Shown here: in pieces, positions 24,891-36,237 of the stretch
Numbering within the stretch: position 1 is the first letter of the stretch
Layout of the letters: each line of letters begins with the position of its first letter
From: Nectonema munidae
Taxonomy: Eukaryota > Nematomorpha > Nectonematoida > Nectonematidae
Length of the DNA: 64,000 bases
Direction: 5' to 3'
NCBI GenBank assembly: GCA_030549495.1
Contig: JAUIRK010000511.1
Span: forward strand, 417,501 to 481,500
Program-made: the position numbers and the translations under genes
The notes under the pieces: model-generated
Seen by the model: only the letters and a program-made list of their open reading frames with translations
The model's database searches: none
What the model was told of the DNA's origin: nothing

Positions 24891-24898
24891 GTCTAGCG
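24891..24898. repeat. 8-bp target duplication, left
   Basis: GTCTAGCG, repeated exactly at 25214-25221. Confidence 0.9.
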
Positions 24899-25213
24899 CA
24901 GTGTTTCCCAAACTGTGTGTCGCAAAAACTTTCCAAGTGTGCGGCAAGATTTTTTAGAAAAAATAAAAAGATACAGTTATTCCTCAATTAGCACATTTGT
25001 TCTCAAAAGCAAGCTCATTTGTCACACTGAATAAAATTTCATTGTTGTTGTTGTTTGTTTGTTCGCCCAGTTTCCTTCTGTTGCTACTTTAAGCAAAAGA
25101 TACTGTTAATTATAATACTTTTTTTTTTTTTTGAAATATTTGTTTGGTGGTGTGTCGCGGAATTTTTATATGTAAAGAGTGTGTCTCGGCTCAAAAAAGT
25201 TAGGGAAAGACTG
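24899..25213. mobile_element. Short non-autonomous hAT element, 315 bp
   Basis: Begins CAGTGTTTCCCAAACTGTGT and ends AGTTAGGGAAAGACTG, which are imperfect inverts, with an exact 8-bp duplication. CAGTGTTTCCCAAA is a common hAT terminus. The right half repeats the GTGTCGCGG/GTGTCTCGGC motif of the left. No coding frame. Confidence 0.92.
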
Positions 25214-25221
25214 GTCTAGCG
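25214..25221. repeat. 8-bp target duplication, right
   Basis: GTCTAGCG, identical to 24891-24898. Confidence 0.9.
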
Positions 25222-26555
25222 ACTTCACTCTAATAACAGTCCGTTAGAGGCTAACAACAATAAAAACAACATATGTGCATTTTTCTATTCAATTTTAAGT
25301 TCGATAAACGCGAAAAATAAAAAAAACTTTTTTTGTCTGAATTATTTGAGATTCCAAAAACTATATACTACGTTTCTTATTCTTATTTTATTCCAGCATA
25401 TTTACAAAAGGTAGCTCAAATTTTATCAATTTTTCAAGGTAAATGCGATGTGTCTCTTTAACAACGATATAAGTATCTTTTTAACAAAAATTTTTTTTTA
25501 AAGTTTAGCAGAAAGCCAAGAGATATAAAATGAAACATTGAGGACTTGGGAATTATGAAACATATTAATATTTTGAATTAATCAAGTATAAAAATTATTA
25601 TTTCTTCTTCTGCTTCTTTTTCTACCAAGAAGACATCTTCATGATCCCATTTTCGTTTCAATAACGAAAGATCAACGCAAATTTTGTTTTTGAATGGGGA
25701 ATATTTTAAAAATTATTATTAATCGCTATCAATAAAAAAAGAATGGATATCTGGTGATATGAGGTTCATTTTATTCATTTGAAGTTCTCTTTAAGTCTCA
25801 ATCTCTCCACAAAGCATGTTTATTGCTTGAGTGTGGTGTGTTGTGTTGTGTGATCCATAAAAAAGTAAAAATGGCAATAAAAATGCGCGTGGCGAAGGCA
25901 AAAGGTAATAAATAAAAATGCGAAAAAAAGCGTATCCTCCACTCATCTCCATCCTCTTTAAAAATAAAGGCAGGAGGCATCGATTTGTGAATAAATATTT
26001 ATTGATTTTGCGATGCTGCTGAATTTTATTGGTGCAATAAAAAATCACTATAAGAACAAAGGCAGGAACAAACACCACTTTTCTATCTTTCACCTCTCTC
26101 CATGTGTATGCGTATGTGTTTTATAGGATGTAGAAAGATGAGGTAGTAGACCCACATAAGCATTAAATAATTAATGAAACACTGAGATTTAATCCCATCT
26201 CAATCCTCTCTTCCTTCCTCTCTTTGCAAGTGCATGAAATAGAAGAAGAAAAATGACTGAAGGTGAAGTTTTAACAGAGTTTCAAAGTCTCAAAAATAAA
26301 AGTTGGCAATTTTGAATGAATGCATTATCTAAAAAAATTTTTTTAGAATTTAAATGAGGTTGCTTCCAAAATTCAGTGGAAGATGCGGATTATAAATTCA
26401 AATTTTTACAAACTGATACAAGAACAGTATTTTTGCAATACGTTCATAAGGCAATTGATATTCATATCAATTTTTATGCTTTTTTTCAAATCACACTTAA
26501 TAATCAATATATATCTATTAACCCTCGCAAAACGAGACTTATCGGTATAGCACTA
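25222..26555. promoter_or_regulatory. Low-repeat DNA, possible host regulatory stretch at 25790-26240
   Basis: No element ends. 25790-26240 is less AT-rich, contains no recognised repeat and carries several TTTATTG/CAATAAA motifs that homeodomain factors of the Cdx/Abd-B type can bind (for example TTTATTGGTGCAATAAAA). Minus-strand frames at 25791-26093 and 25798-25980 have no domain. Regulatory function is a guess. Confidence 0.25.
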
Positions 26556-26990
26556 AAGTTAAGTTATTTGTGACGTTCGCACTCATCCTTTCGGATATCG
26601 TGGCCCGCCCGGAATGCTGAGTCCAGGTCTACCTGGACTTTCCATCCCACTAAACACCTACCGGCCCTTGTTACTGCATAGCTATACCTTGCTTATATAT
26701 ATTATTTTACAAGAATTTATGTTACAATATATAAATACAGCTGAGCGATCGATACTATCCTAACGCGAACGCTCCCAATTTGGGAAACAAACTTATTGTC
26801 TAGTGGTAGCTTGATTACTAACCACGTAGAATCGGGTCGCTAGAGCACTACCTAACCGTAAAAACCTTTGAATTCTTCAGAGGAAGAAAACCAGGGTAAA
26901 AAACCGACACGACGGAATGTATCTTGTTCCTAAATAAAAGAATATGATTATAAAAGGTATATGCTACAAAAATAGAAGCGTTAGAAGGCA
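26556..26990 (-). repeat. Unclassified dispersed repeat, copy 1 (about 435 bp)
   Basis: This stretch matches 50549-50996 in inverse orientation with only scattered differences over its whole length. It includes the exact 20-base palindrome AGTCCAGGTCTACCTGGACT. Read on the plus strand, TTGTCTAGTGGTAGCTTG is A-box-like, though no good B box follows, so SINE origin is possible; a solo LTR or other short element is also possible. No open reading frame of note. Strand is given to match copy 2 taken as plus. Confidence 0.8.
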
Positions 26991-27340
26991 TGCAATATCT
27001 TATATATTATTAATAAATAATATTTGATACATGTAATAATGGTTAAGAAGGATATACATAATTTAGGGCATGCTAGGTTAGGAACAAACTACCCCTGGAA
27101 TTTGACCCCATCCCTAGATGTTGTCCCTAGAATATATGTTTTAAAATTGGAATGTATAGGCGGTCCTACAAGCAGACTCCTACAGAGGCCAGATTACCGA
27201 CTATGCCTAACCTAGCTCGTAACATGAAACTGGTTTGGTACTTATACCTTGTGCCAATCCTAAATTTAAGTAGGCGGATCTAGAACTCAGAAAAAAACAG
27301 AACTATATCCCAGAACGCAGAATTCCCTATTGCTTGGGGC
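26991..27340 (-). pseudogene. Probable 3' part of the LINE fragment
   Basis: Continues the minus-strand LINE relic. This part has no clear domain and numerous stops. The base composition (GGACCGCCTA, GGGGTCAAATTCC) differs from the AT-rich surroundings and matches the LINE piece upstream. Confidence 0.4.
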
Positions 27341-27760
27341 CTATTATATATGGGGACCTAGGATAACTTTTCTCTTTTTTTTAGCATATACCCCCAAGAA
27401 CGCTTCAGCCTGGGTTTGCGTCAGCTCCCAAGCTTGGCATAATTGTGGGCAATGCTTGTGTGTCTTTAGTTTTTCAATAAACTTTCTATTTAATTTCTCC
27501 AACCTTTTCTGGAACCAAGAAAAGGAGGTCCGGCTATGAGCAATAGTGAAAGCGTTGCCATAAACAGTCCTAAAAAGTTTATATACGAGGTCGTCTATTT
27601 TGTTGGTCCAAGTTGAGGGAAGGCATCCCAAAATGGAGTTTCCATAAGTCAATTTCGGCATTGTTAGGATTTAAATGACCTTGCCTACCACCGTGGAATT
27701 GACCCCAGCACTAAAGACGAACTAATGGCAAAAAACTCCACATGTATTATTGAAATTTTT
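27341..27760 (-). pseudogene. LINE reverse-transcriptase fragment (thumb/C-terminal side)
   Basis: On the minus strand NSTVVGKVI is followed by MPKLTYGNSILGCLPSTWTN, then KLFRTVYGNAFTIAHSRTSF and KRLEKLNRKFIEKL. The K-x-x-[IL]-x-P-x-L-x-Y-G-x-x-x-[LW]-G motif is the usual end of the reverse-transcriptase domain in jockey/R1/I-type LINEs. A stop separates the VGKVI and PKLTYG parts. The catalytic F-[AV]-D-D box is not present upstream, so this is a 5'-truncated or broken copy. Assignment to a clade is not possible by eye. Confidence 0.5.
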
Positions 27761-28514
27761 TATTAAACGAATCAAGGAAAAGGGGAACTTTATTTTTAAT
27801 GAAAGTTTGAATTTTCAAATATGTAATCTTTTGTTTGTTGTATTCTCAATTTATTTTGTTTTTTGTGGAAAAATGTAGCTTTTTTTCAATAAAGACAAAA
27901 ATTTGACGAGTAAAAATTTTCAAATTTTTTGTCAATGGCGTTCGTTAAGTCTCATATTTGAAAACAAAATTTGTGATTTCGTTTGTTATGAAGCTTCACT
28001 ATATTTACACACCTTTACATATTTCTAATATGTAAGTGTGTATGTGATTTTTTCGTTATCACATGTGTCGGTAAGACGTGTAATGATCAATTACTTTGGG
28101 TATGACAGTGTGGGTTATAGACCATATGTGGTTGTTCATCATTACGTCTCGTGTTTTTTTCTCATTTTCATAATTGCCTATGCGAAAGGGAGAATGCTTT
28201 TCTTATTTTTCACATATATAATGGCATGTATGGCATTTGGATACCATCCCTGATTTATATATGTGATTCTTATCCTTCTCATATGTGATACTGATTATTT
28301 TTTATGAAAAAAAGCACGCATTCAATGAGTTTTTTTTGTCTCTGTTTGGGACAAATATGAATTTAACGAAATATGATGATCGTGTGAATGAATAATGACA
28401 TGCAAACTTAAGAGTATCAAATCAATATCAATTTTGGTTTATTGTTCGATTTAACTTCATAACCCCAGTATTACATTCGGTAGCAAATGCCAGTGTTTTG
28501 TAGAAGCACTCCTA
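27761..28514. other. AT-rich DNA upstream of piggyBac B
   Basis: GACGTGTAATGATCA near 28074 and TCATCATTACGTC near 28136 form a short imperfect inverted repeat. ATTTAACTTCATAACCCC near 28448 could hold the left TTAA-CC end of piggyBac B, but the match is weak. Confidence 0.35.
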
Positions 28515-30205
28515 ATGTCGAGCTTTTCCAGTTCTTCAAATGATGAAAGTTCTTCATCTTCCAACAGTTCCAGTTATACTTACTCTTCGACTGATACTGA
28601 AGATAATAATATTTCTGACTTTCTTATCGCCCCAGATGAAACTGAGTATTTTTGGACACCTTAAAGATTCAACCAAGGTCGACCCAGAAGACAAAACATT
28701 ATAGATAACATCATGCATCATTTGGGTCCTAAAAAGGGGCGGAATGTTTGAGAAAATCCGTTCAAATATTTCAACTTTTTTTTACAAAAGAAATTATCCA
28801 CTCCATTTTTGAATGTACGTGTGTTCATTTGAAAGAAAATTACATGCAAGTTATTTCATTTCTATCCCGTTTCGCAATTAAATCGTTTGTTACAGGAGCT
28901 CTAGTCCGAAGTAAGCAAACTTGAATTATTGCTATGAAAAATTTGAAATAAGTGATCTTCTTGCTTACTTGGAATGCATAGCTTTTATGGGACAAGCAAG
29001 AAACCAGCGTATTGATTTTAAGTATTTCTTTTCTGAGAAGTTTGGAGAAACTTTTTTAGTTGCCTCAATGACTAGGGACATGTTTGATTTGATAAAAATA
29101 TTTATACGTTTTGATAAGAGGACACAAAGGAATTTGAATGATAAAATTTCGCCAATATGGTTTTTACATGACCATTTCGCCAAAAAAAATTTCAAGAATT
29201 ATGGTCCGGGCGAATATGTCACAATAGATGAGCAACTCGTAAAGTTTAGAGGTAGATGCTCGTTTAAAATCTATGATAAATCCAAGCCTGGTCACTACGG
29301 AATGAAGGTGTACCATTGCAATGATGCATCCTCTTTCTATGTACTCAAACCTGAAGTTTATGTTTCAGGACTAAGTGACACCAGTTACTTTGGTAGCAAA
29401 AACATAGTACAAAGAATGGTAGCTGAACTCAACCTTCCCCCTGGCACATGTGTTCACGTCCCATGAACTTTGTGCCTGGGCTAACAGTAAAAATGTTACT
29501 ATGCTAGGGACCGTTAGGTCCAATAGAGTTTTTATGCCACATATTATACGACCAGAGCATTTGAAAGGCCTGAAATTGAATGAATGCGAAAGTAAATTTT
29601 TATATACCTCAGAAACATCACTGACTGCTTATATACCTCAAAAACATGCAAGGAAAAATTTTAATGTCGTTTATTTCTTGTCCAGTCAACATTTAGGAGA
29701 CATAATAACGCTAGGACACCGAAAAAATCCAGACACAATTGTTCTTTATAACAAATATAAAGGAGGGGTAGACACAGCAAATAAAATGTTGCGAAAATAC
29801 ACATGTTATAGACAATCCAGAAGATGGCCAATGGTTTTATTTGCTCATTTATCTAGATATAAGCATTTTAAATAGTTGGATAATTGCATATAAAAATGAT
29901 TCTAGCTTGTTTCCTACCATCAAGAAAGGAGGAAGAAAACATTTCATTAGAGATTTGTGTCTAAAGTCTAAACCTAGTTGAGGAATCAATGCGCTTTAGA
30001 TCAAATTTTAGCTCCCTGAGTAGTGTAAGAAGACCACTTTTTCAATTTTTCGGATTTATAGAAAAAACAAGAATAAGTATACAGTCTTTTTCTTCCCGAG
30101 GATTTTGTTCAGTTCAAAATTGCAAACCTAGGACAAGAGGAACAAGAAGATGTGATATATGTCATTGATTTATATGTAAAAATCATACTAGTTTTGTATG
30201 TCCAA
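28515..30205 (+). pseudogene. piggyBac transposase, copy B, nearly whole but broken
   Basis: The reading starts at an ATG (28515) with a Ser-rich acidic leader ending DETEYFWTP and a TAA at 28662. It continues as RFNQGRPRRQNIID and HLGPKKGRN, then VHLKENYMQVISFLSRFAIK. From 28921 it is open for 181 codons: LLAYLECIAFMGQARNQR, VASMTRDMFDLIKIFIRFD, then TIDEQLVKFRGRCSFKIYDK with the first catalytic Asp, and PGHYGMKVYHCNDASSFYV. A small loss near 29450 removes the second catalytic Asp: TGTCVHVP ends one frame, and FTSHELCAWANSKNVTMLGT goes on in the next. The third Asp is intact (YNKYKGGVDTANKML, then RQSRRWPMVLFAHL). The C-terminal cysteine-rich zinc domain is visible (RRCDICH, FICKNHTSFVC) with a stop inside. 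About four breaks in all. Inactive. Confidence 0.87.
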
Positions 30206-30714
30206 GATGACAAAAAATATCATTTTTCTGTTTTATCTAGAAATAAATTTTGTAAAATTTTAATTTTTTTTTATCCCATTTCAGTTTCTCAAGTTTTTTA
30301 TTTTTGTGGAAAATGTCTTTACACCCGTTTTTACCGTAACGAATTCTGATTACTAAGAAAATAAATCATAGCTTTTGAAAAGTCATTCTCCCTATATAAA
30401 AGTCAAATCGTAAAAATTTTGTTTTGCATATTTTATACAACGTAACTTAGAACTCTGTGGAATAAACTATTGTTCCTCATAAAAAATGAAAATGAAATTT
30501 TTGGAACTTTTTCAGCATAAAAATTTTTTTAGTTTAGATGGCGTTAATTTTTTTGGAATTTTCACCAAGAAATGATATATTTTAACTAGAGAAGTGTACT
30601 TGTTGAAGAAATGAATCAATGCTTGATTACTAGACACTGCAAAAAAATAAAGTCAGAAGGAAGAAGTCTTACAATAGTCGTATTATTCCTGTTTTCGTGA
30701 TTTTCAAGGGTTAA
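30206..30714. other. AT-rich DNA, possible 3' flank of piggyBac B
   Basis: Small plus-strand frame 30152-30349 has no domain of its own. TTTCAAGGGTTAAAAAG at about 30701 could be the right AGGG-TTAA end of piggyBac B, unconfirmed because the left end is unclear. Confidence 0.35.
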
Positions 30715-30850
30715 AAAGCACGGTTTCGGAGATGAAGCGAAGATATCCGATGACAAATCCGACCCCCAAGTCCTAACAAAAACCTCATTTCGATTCCGAA
30801 TACCATTTGAAAATTCTGAGTCCGACTAAAAATACTTAAAAATTTTAAAT
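30715..30850. mobile_element. MITE relic of the GGAGTCGG type
   Basis: TTTCGGAGATGAAGCGAAG at the left and TTCTGAGTCCGACTAAAAAT at the right, with AAATCCGACCCCCAAG between. Worn and without target duplication. Confidence 0.4.
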
Positions 30851-31377
30851 ATTTAAATCCAACTATTACTTCCATCTTTGCGTCAAAATGATTTTAAGCT
30901 TCATTTTTTTTTTTTTAAATTATAGGAATTTTTTTTTGGACTAAATAAATTTCTAATTTGACTAAATTCTAAACTACGCCACTATGTTTATTATAACTTT
31001 TAATCAGAAGGGAAAATTTCATCATCTTGGGCAACACTTGATCTAGGCACCCCACTAACTACAATCTCTTTGGTTCTTATTACTCTCAAATCTTTACTCA
31101 CAGTTGTCGTTAAAATAAAGATTCCGTTCTTCTTTTTCAATTTAAAAAACGGCAACAGTGGGTATCTTTGATCCATTTTTCACGAATAAAAATGAACAAA
31201 TTTCTATTGGCACCCCAAAAAACCACACTTATTTTCACCTTATAGAGATGAAGTTAGATGCAGAATCGATTGCAAAATCTTCTTCTCACTTTGTATAAGA
31301 TACAAATCCAGGAATACTACTACATTACATGTTTTGTATATTTGATCAAAATAATATCAATAGATTTCAATATAAAT
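30851..31377. other. AT-rich DNA, nothing recognised
   Basis: No coding frame or element end seen. Confidence 0.45.
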
Positions 31378-31620
31378 CAGTGGTTCTCGACCTTTTTAGC
31401 AAAGGATAAAATTAAGAATCAGCATTGCACTAGAGGGAAGCTCTGAAATATTATTCTAATTAAATGAATCCAAATGTCTGCATATATATTTCATAAAATC
31501 AATAAATCATATTATTCATACATAATAAAATCAATAAATTTGTGAAATCTTGACTGTTTCAATATGATATTGTTAGCCAATTTTTCCGGGAACTTTGCTA
31601 TGTGGGCCACCCCATTTGAA
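31378..31620. mobile_element. Probable hAT-type MITE, one clear end
   Basis: CAGTGGTTCTCGACCTTTTT is a classic hAT terminus. The opposite end is uncertain (GTGGGCCACCCC near 31600 is the only candidate). Confidence 0.45.
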
Positions 31621-31644
31621 GCAAATCAAACTTTAATAGTTTGA

Positions 31645-31980
31645 TTAGAGTTTTCTGAAAGACTACAAAGATTTCATTCCTTCAAGTTTAAAAAGCGACA
31701 TTGCAAAAAGTTATATCTGAAAAGATTTTTCACTCAACGTATGATAAATGGCTGGAATGCATTGCCTGATTTTGTTATTAATGCCCCTTCCTTGAATGTT
31801 TTTAAAAACAGACTCGATGAGTTTTGGAAGGAAAAAATGTTTGAGCATGAATAAAGATGTGGACCTTTATAAATACGATGCGAATATTCTTCATACGCTT
31901 TTTTGCCTCTTTTTTTCGCTAATAAATTGTGTTATGTTATGTTTAATAAAGATAAGTTGGCGCTGAGTCTTTGAACAAAA
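31645..31980 (+). pseudogene. LINE 3' end: last part of ORF2 and 3' tail
   Basis: 31681-31854 reads RFFTQRMINGWNALPDFVIN, then APSLNVFKNRLDEFWKEKMF, and ends at a TAA. R-x-F-F-x-x-R-x-[IV]-N-x-W-N-x-L-P-x-x-[IV]-[VI]-x-A-x-S-[LV]-N-x-F-K-x-x-L-D is the conserved extreme C-terminus of many CR1/jockey-like LINE ORF2 proteins. KDYKDFIP upstream in another frame fits the part before it. A short 3' UTR and a TTATGTTATGTTTAATAAAG tail follow. The rest of the LINE is absent, as expected of 5'-truncated insertions. This last segment is open and well preserved. Confidence 0.7.
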
Positions 31981-32582
31981 GACATGGAAATGTTGAATGC
32001 TAAACGCAAAAGAAAAAAGGGTAAAAAAATTTTCATTCAAAATTTATTTCATAATGATCGTAAATTTGTCCTTCACAAACTTTTGTATAAAGACTTTTTG
32101 TTCTGCTTTTCTATTTTAACTCTAAAAAATCATGTTTTGTGAAATCAATCAACGCTTAGGTGGATAAAATGTGCATGCGCTCGTCTAAAATTTATACTTT
32201 TTTTGACAATAAAGTTCGCTTATAATGTGTATGGAAAAGTAATGAGACAATATAAAAAATTTTTTACGATTCTGAGTACTTATTCACCAAATTTTAAAAT
32301 TAAATTTGAAATAAAAGATTTTCTACAGTGAAGATCCAATATTCAGAGAGCTCTAGGCAAAACTGTTTTTGTTTTTGAAAATATTCGGCTCCAACACTTA
32401 TAATACTTAAAAATTTAAGATATTTAGACCCAAATCTTATTTACGACCGCACATCGGCTCAAGAAGATCCACTCGATATGCTGACAATAATTGAAATTAG
32501 TTTTTTCATTTTTTTTTAAATACTTTTTTCTCAAAAAAAGCATACATTTCATCTTCAATTTAAAGCTTTTGGATTTTTGAGT
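31981..32582. other. AT-rich DNA, nothing recognised
   Basis: No feature seen. Confidence 0.45.
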
Positions 32583-32743
32583 CAGTGGCGTAGCCAAAAA
32601 TGGAAGTTGGGGGGGGGGGGGGGGCATGCAAGGAATTTAGGAGGGGGGGGGCAAACATATTGGAAGGTATTTGAGGGGGGGGGGGGCAGAAAAGGTATTT
32701 AGGGGGCCACTGCCCCCTTGCCCCCCCTCTGGCTACGCCCCTG
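32583..32743. mobile_element. G-rich foldback MITE of the TGGCGTAGCC family, 161 bp
   Basis: CAGTGGCGTAGCC at the left and GGCTACGCCCCTG at the right are inverted copies. The match continues outward through TTTGAGT/AGTCAAA, so the true ends may lie about seven bases further out. The inside holds three long G runs (16, 9 and 12 G) followed by C runs, so the single strand could form a G-quadruplex or a G/C stem. Related elements are at 11840 and 23171. Confidence 0.75.
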
Positions 32744-32956
32744 AGTCAAACTATAGCCTGGCTGAATACTTTTTACCTGTCTCCATCATAGACTCTTAGA
32801 TAGCGATAGATATTTGAATTATTTCCTTCATTAAAAAAAAATTTTAAAAATAAAAAAATTCTTCATTATTATAAAAATTTGAAAGCGTCTACGTATTTGG
32901 TGTGTGGGTTGCAAGTTTTACCCTCCAAATATGTGACTCTGATTGAAAACCATTGC
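32744..32956. other. AT-rich DNA, nothing recognised
   Basis: No feature seen. Confidence 0.4.
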
Positions 32957-33069
32957 AAATCAAGGTCGTGGGTTCGATCCCGCATCAAGCCTACTTTCCT
33001 CATAGTTCGATACAAGAGGTACAATTGTGCCTTCTCGATGAAAACACCCCATGGTACCTTTACCTTTTT
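32957..33069 (+). repeat. SINE family 1, 5' head lost
   Basis: Matches from AAATCAAGGTCGTGGGTTCG through CGCATCAAGCC, body (GATACAAGAGGTACAATTG) and tail GGTACCTTTACC. The B box GGTTCGATCCC is intact, but the A-box half is unrecognisable. Probably 5'-truncated on insertion. Confidence 0.82.
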
Positions 33070-33780
33070 TCAGATTTAAAAAATGCCATTCCTATATATA
33101 ATTAAGTCATCACAGATTAACATTACATTATAAAATCAAAACGCTCAAAATTGAATAACATATGGGAAGGCTGTATTGGCCTACATAAGCAAATGGAGGC
33201 ATGACTTTTAAATGCTAAGAATTGATCTACTCCACAGTTTCAAAAGTCATGGTGTTGCTTAAATCTATCAAATCTTTCTCTAATATACAAAAATAAAAAT
33301 TAAATAAAAAAAAGGTTACGTGACAATTTTTGTGTCGATGATTTTCATTTTATCCCAATTTTAAAATGGAGATTGCCATTGAGTGTATTATTTCATTTTC
33401 AAGGGGTCAAAATTGAAGAGAGATTTTAAAAAAGAAGAAAGTAAAATACGTAAGAGAAATCATCCATAATGTTATCAAAGTTCTTACCCAAAAAGAAGTG
33501 TTACTAGAAAGAAAGAATCAGTTTTCACTGTGAAATAAAACGACATGACGTGTGTCAAAATATATTCAGAACAAATAAATTTTTTTAGCATAATACGAAA
33601 AAAAATCAAATTTTAAAATAAATCGAATTTACCAATATACAATAATCAATCATGTAAATAACTTAATATATTTCCGATATCATTTAGTTTGTGTTTGTAG
33701 GTGTAGTATGTTTCACGCTGTCAAGGCGATCTAGATGGGAGGAGAAAGACAAATCATAAATTGGAAAACTGGTCTTGTAG
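33070..33780. other. AT-rich DNA, nothing recognised
   Basis: No feature seen before the tandem repeat. Confidence 0.45.
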
Positions 33781-33781
33781 T

Positions 33782-34156
33782 GTAAAAAACATTATATAAT
33801 TATTTTGATTAAAATCTTCTTTTTGAGATGAGCTGTCACATTTAGATCAATTTTTTGACAGTTTGATTGATTTTCATAAAAAATGAATATCACCACTGAA
33901 TTTAGCATATTTGAAAATGGGTATAAATGTGTAAAAAAATTTATATAATTATTTAGATAAAAATTTTCTTTTTGAGATGAGCTGTCACATTTAGATCAAT
34001 TTTTAGACAGGTTTGATTGATTTTCATAAAAAAAAAATGAATATCACCACTGAATTCAGCATATTTGAAAATGGGTATACATGTATAAAAAACTTTATAT
34101 ACTTATTTAGATAAAAAGTTCCTTTTTGAGATGAGCTGTCACATTTAGATCCCTAT
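33782..34156. repeat. Tandem repeat, about 151-bp unit, about 2.5 copies
   Basis: GAGATGAGCTGTCACATTTA recurs at 33825, 33975 and 34128, and GAATATCACCACTGAATT at matching offsets. Copies differ by a few substitutions and length changes in A runs. No coding. Confidence 0.9.
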
Positions 34157-35048
34157 TTTACTGAATGCTTAATGACGGAATCCCAAGGGATTACAGAAGA
34201 ATCAAGATTTTTCATTCGCCCATTTCATAATTGCCAAAAGGGTGCCTTGGAAAATCCAACCTCTAATATTTATATTTCATCATAAAAAATTTCCTTTACC
34301 TCCATGTAATGTACGTTTAAATGACATTCAAATATCCAAAGATTGAAATGCCAAATTTTTTGATTGACGTAACGCTGTAGTAATTCCTTTTTTCACTTTC
34401 ATGTATTTTTCAAATTAATTATTACATTTGCCCAGGAAATTTGTAAATTTTGGTAAAAACATTTTTAAAGCGCATATTTTTTTCTGGCTAGCTGATTTTA
34501 AATCTAGTATATCTTATAACACAGACATATAAGTATGTCAAGGACCCATTTTAAAGTATATGTGAGCCATTTTATTAAAAAATTGGCCGAAGCAGTTTAA
34601 AGAGACGCCGCAAGCAATAACAGTTACTACTTGAAGCCTTTTCTGTATACAATAGGCAAACTTTCAAAAATGGAATTGTTAAAAGTATTCATCCTGAAAC
34701 TAATTTGAAATATTTTGGGAAAAAAGGCAAAAAAGTCTTCTTTTTTTTTTTATAAAAAATCTGCATAGAAAAAGCAGTATGTCTGTAAATATTTTTTTTC
34801 AATGATTAGAAATTTTTTGCAGTTTAAGAGAAACAAAATGTAAAAAATAACAAGAATAGATAAGACAGGATATACCTCACAATTTTCGTTACAGTCAACA
34901 AGAAAAAACAAAAACTTCTGTTTGAGGGACCGGGATTTCTCGGTTCTGACAGTTAAAATACCGGTTCCTAATTGTCGATACGTACGCTAACCCTAGTGTG
35001 GACAAACTTAAAGTGATAAAGGACAATTTGAAGTGAAAATAGATTTTT
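34157..35048. other. AT-rich DNA, nothing recognised
   Basis: No coding frame or element end seen. Confidence 0.45.
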
Positions 35049-35220
35049 ACTTGTAATCAGGGTTGGAAAGTTGGAGCGAAAATATCTAACCCGGATTCCT
35101 ACTAGCAGTACTTACAAAAATGGGGCTCCAAGCAGGGCTTCGTAGCTCGAGGCGCAGCAGGCAGAGCCAGAGGATTTGTCTACATGGCGTCGGAGAAGGA
35201 ACTGGACCCTGAAAGTTTGA
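35049..35220. mobile_element. MITE relic of the GGAGTCGG type, possibly nested
   Basis: CAGGGTTGGAAAGTTGGAGC at the left, with TGGGGCTCCAAGCAGGGCTT and TGGCGTCGGAGAAGGAACTG inside. The mixture suggests two overlapping short elements. No clear duplication. Confidence 0.4.
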
Positions 35221-36237
35221 AAATATGGTTTTGGGCAACTTAAATACATAATTGTTTCGGAAGGATATATAGTCAAAATCTTTACTATTTTTATTTTTCC
35301 TATAATTTATTCAAATTTTCATCTCCTAAAGCTTCAAAATGAAATTAGATGAAAATAAAAATATTGTAAAAAAAAAAAAATTTTTTTACCAGAACAATTC
35401 ATTATTGCTGCATTAATCCAGGTTTTTAATTTTTTTTGAATAATTGAAAAGGGTAAAATTATTTTATTAGATGCATTCAATATTTGTTTGATACATAATA
35501 CAATTTTTAATCATTCTAAAATAATATGTATATTAGTTTTGAAATAGGAATATATTAAACTTTAAGTAGTAGACTTATGCTTTTATCAGATAAAAAAGAT
35601 AATGCGTGGTGATGACTTTTACATGAAATCGAGACATTTTCTAGTAGAACATATACAACAGATTGCTGCGGAAATTTTTCACTGTTGTCAAACTTTCCTA
35701 GAACTTTTAGTAATTCTAGTAGTAGTTTCCACACTACTTCTTTTTCTATATATCATATGCAAAAGCTAACACATGTCACGACACACAGTATAACATACAA
35801 TACATAATAATTGTCATACGTGAATATGTATATTGATAGATCTCTTTTCTGCATCTGTTATATTTCAGTATAGTTTTCTTATAATACGTTAGTTGAAATA
35901 TATATGTATGTATATCAATATTATATTATATCCAGAAAAAAGAAGTAAATAAAGCTTCCAAGCTCGAAGCTTCCAGCTTTCTTTGAGAGCTGGACTAGGA
36001 AGAACTTATACATTATTGTATTTCAAGGGAGTTTCATAGCTCCTTTGTCTTCCTTTATCGAAAGGCTTGAGTAGATATGATTTCAGTTATTGAGTAATAT
36101 AAAAATATAATAAAATGAGATAATCTTTATCAATTGTTGTAAGCATATAATAAAACTATCAGATGGTTGTATAATCTATAGTTCTTCCAGATATGATATA
36201 CGCAGTATAGCTACAATCATTTTTTTATTAAATGATT
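35221..36237. other. AT-rich DNA, nothing recognised
   Basis: AGCTTCCAAGCTCGAAGCTT near 35953 is a short palindromic patch. Otherwise no feature. Confidence 0.4.

Noticed and set aside
25791-26093. 100-residue minus-strand frame
   Set aside because: No domain, hydrophobic by T-richness, overlaps a second frame; no splice or promoter evidence.
28515-30205. An active or domesticated piggyBac gene
   Set aside because: There are about four breaks, and the second catalytic Asp is lost.
33782-34156. CRISPR array
   Set aside because: The units are contiguous 151-bp tandem copies without unique spacers, in a eukaryotic genome.
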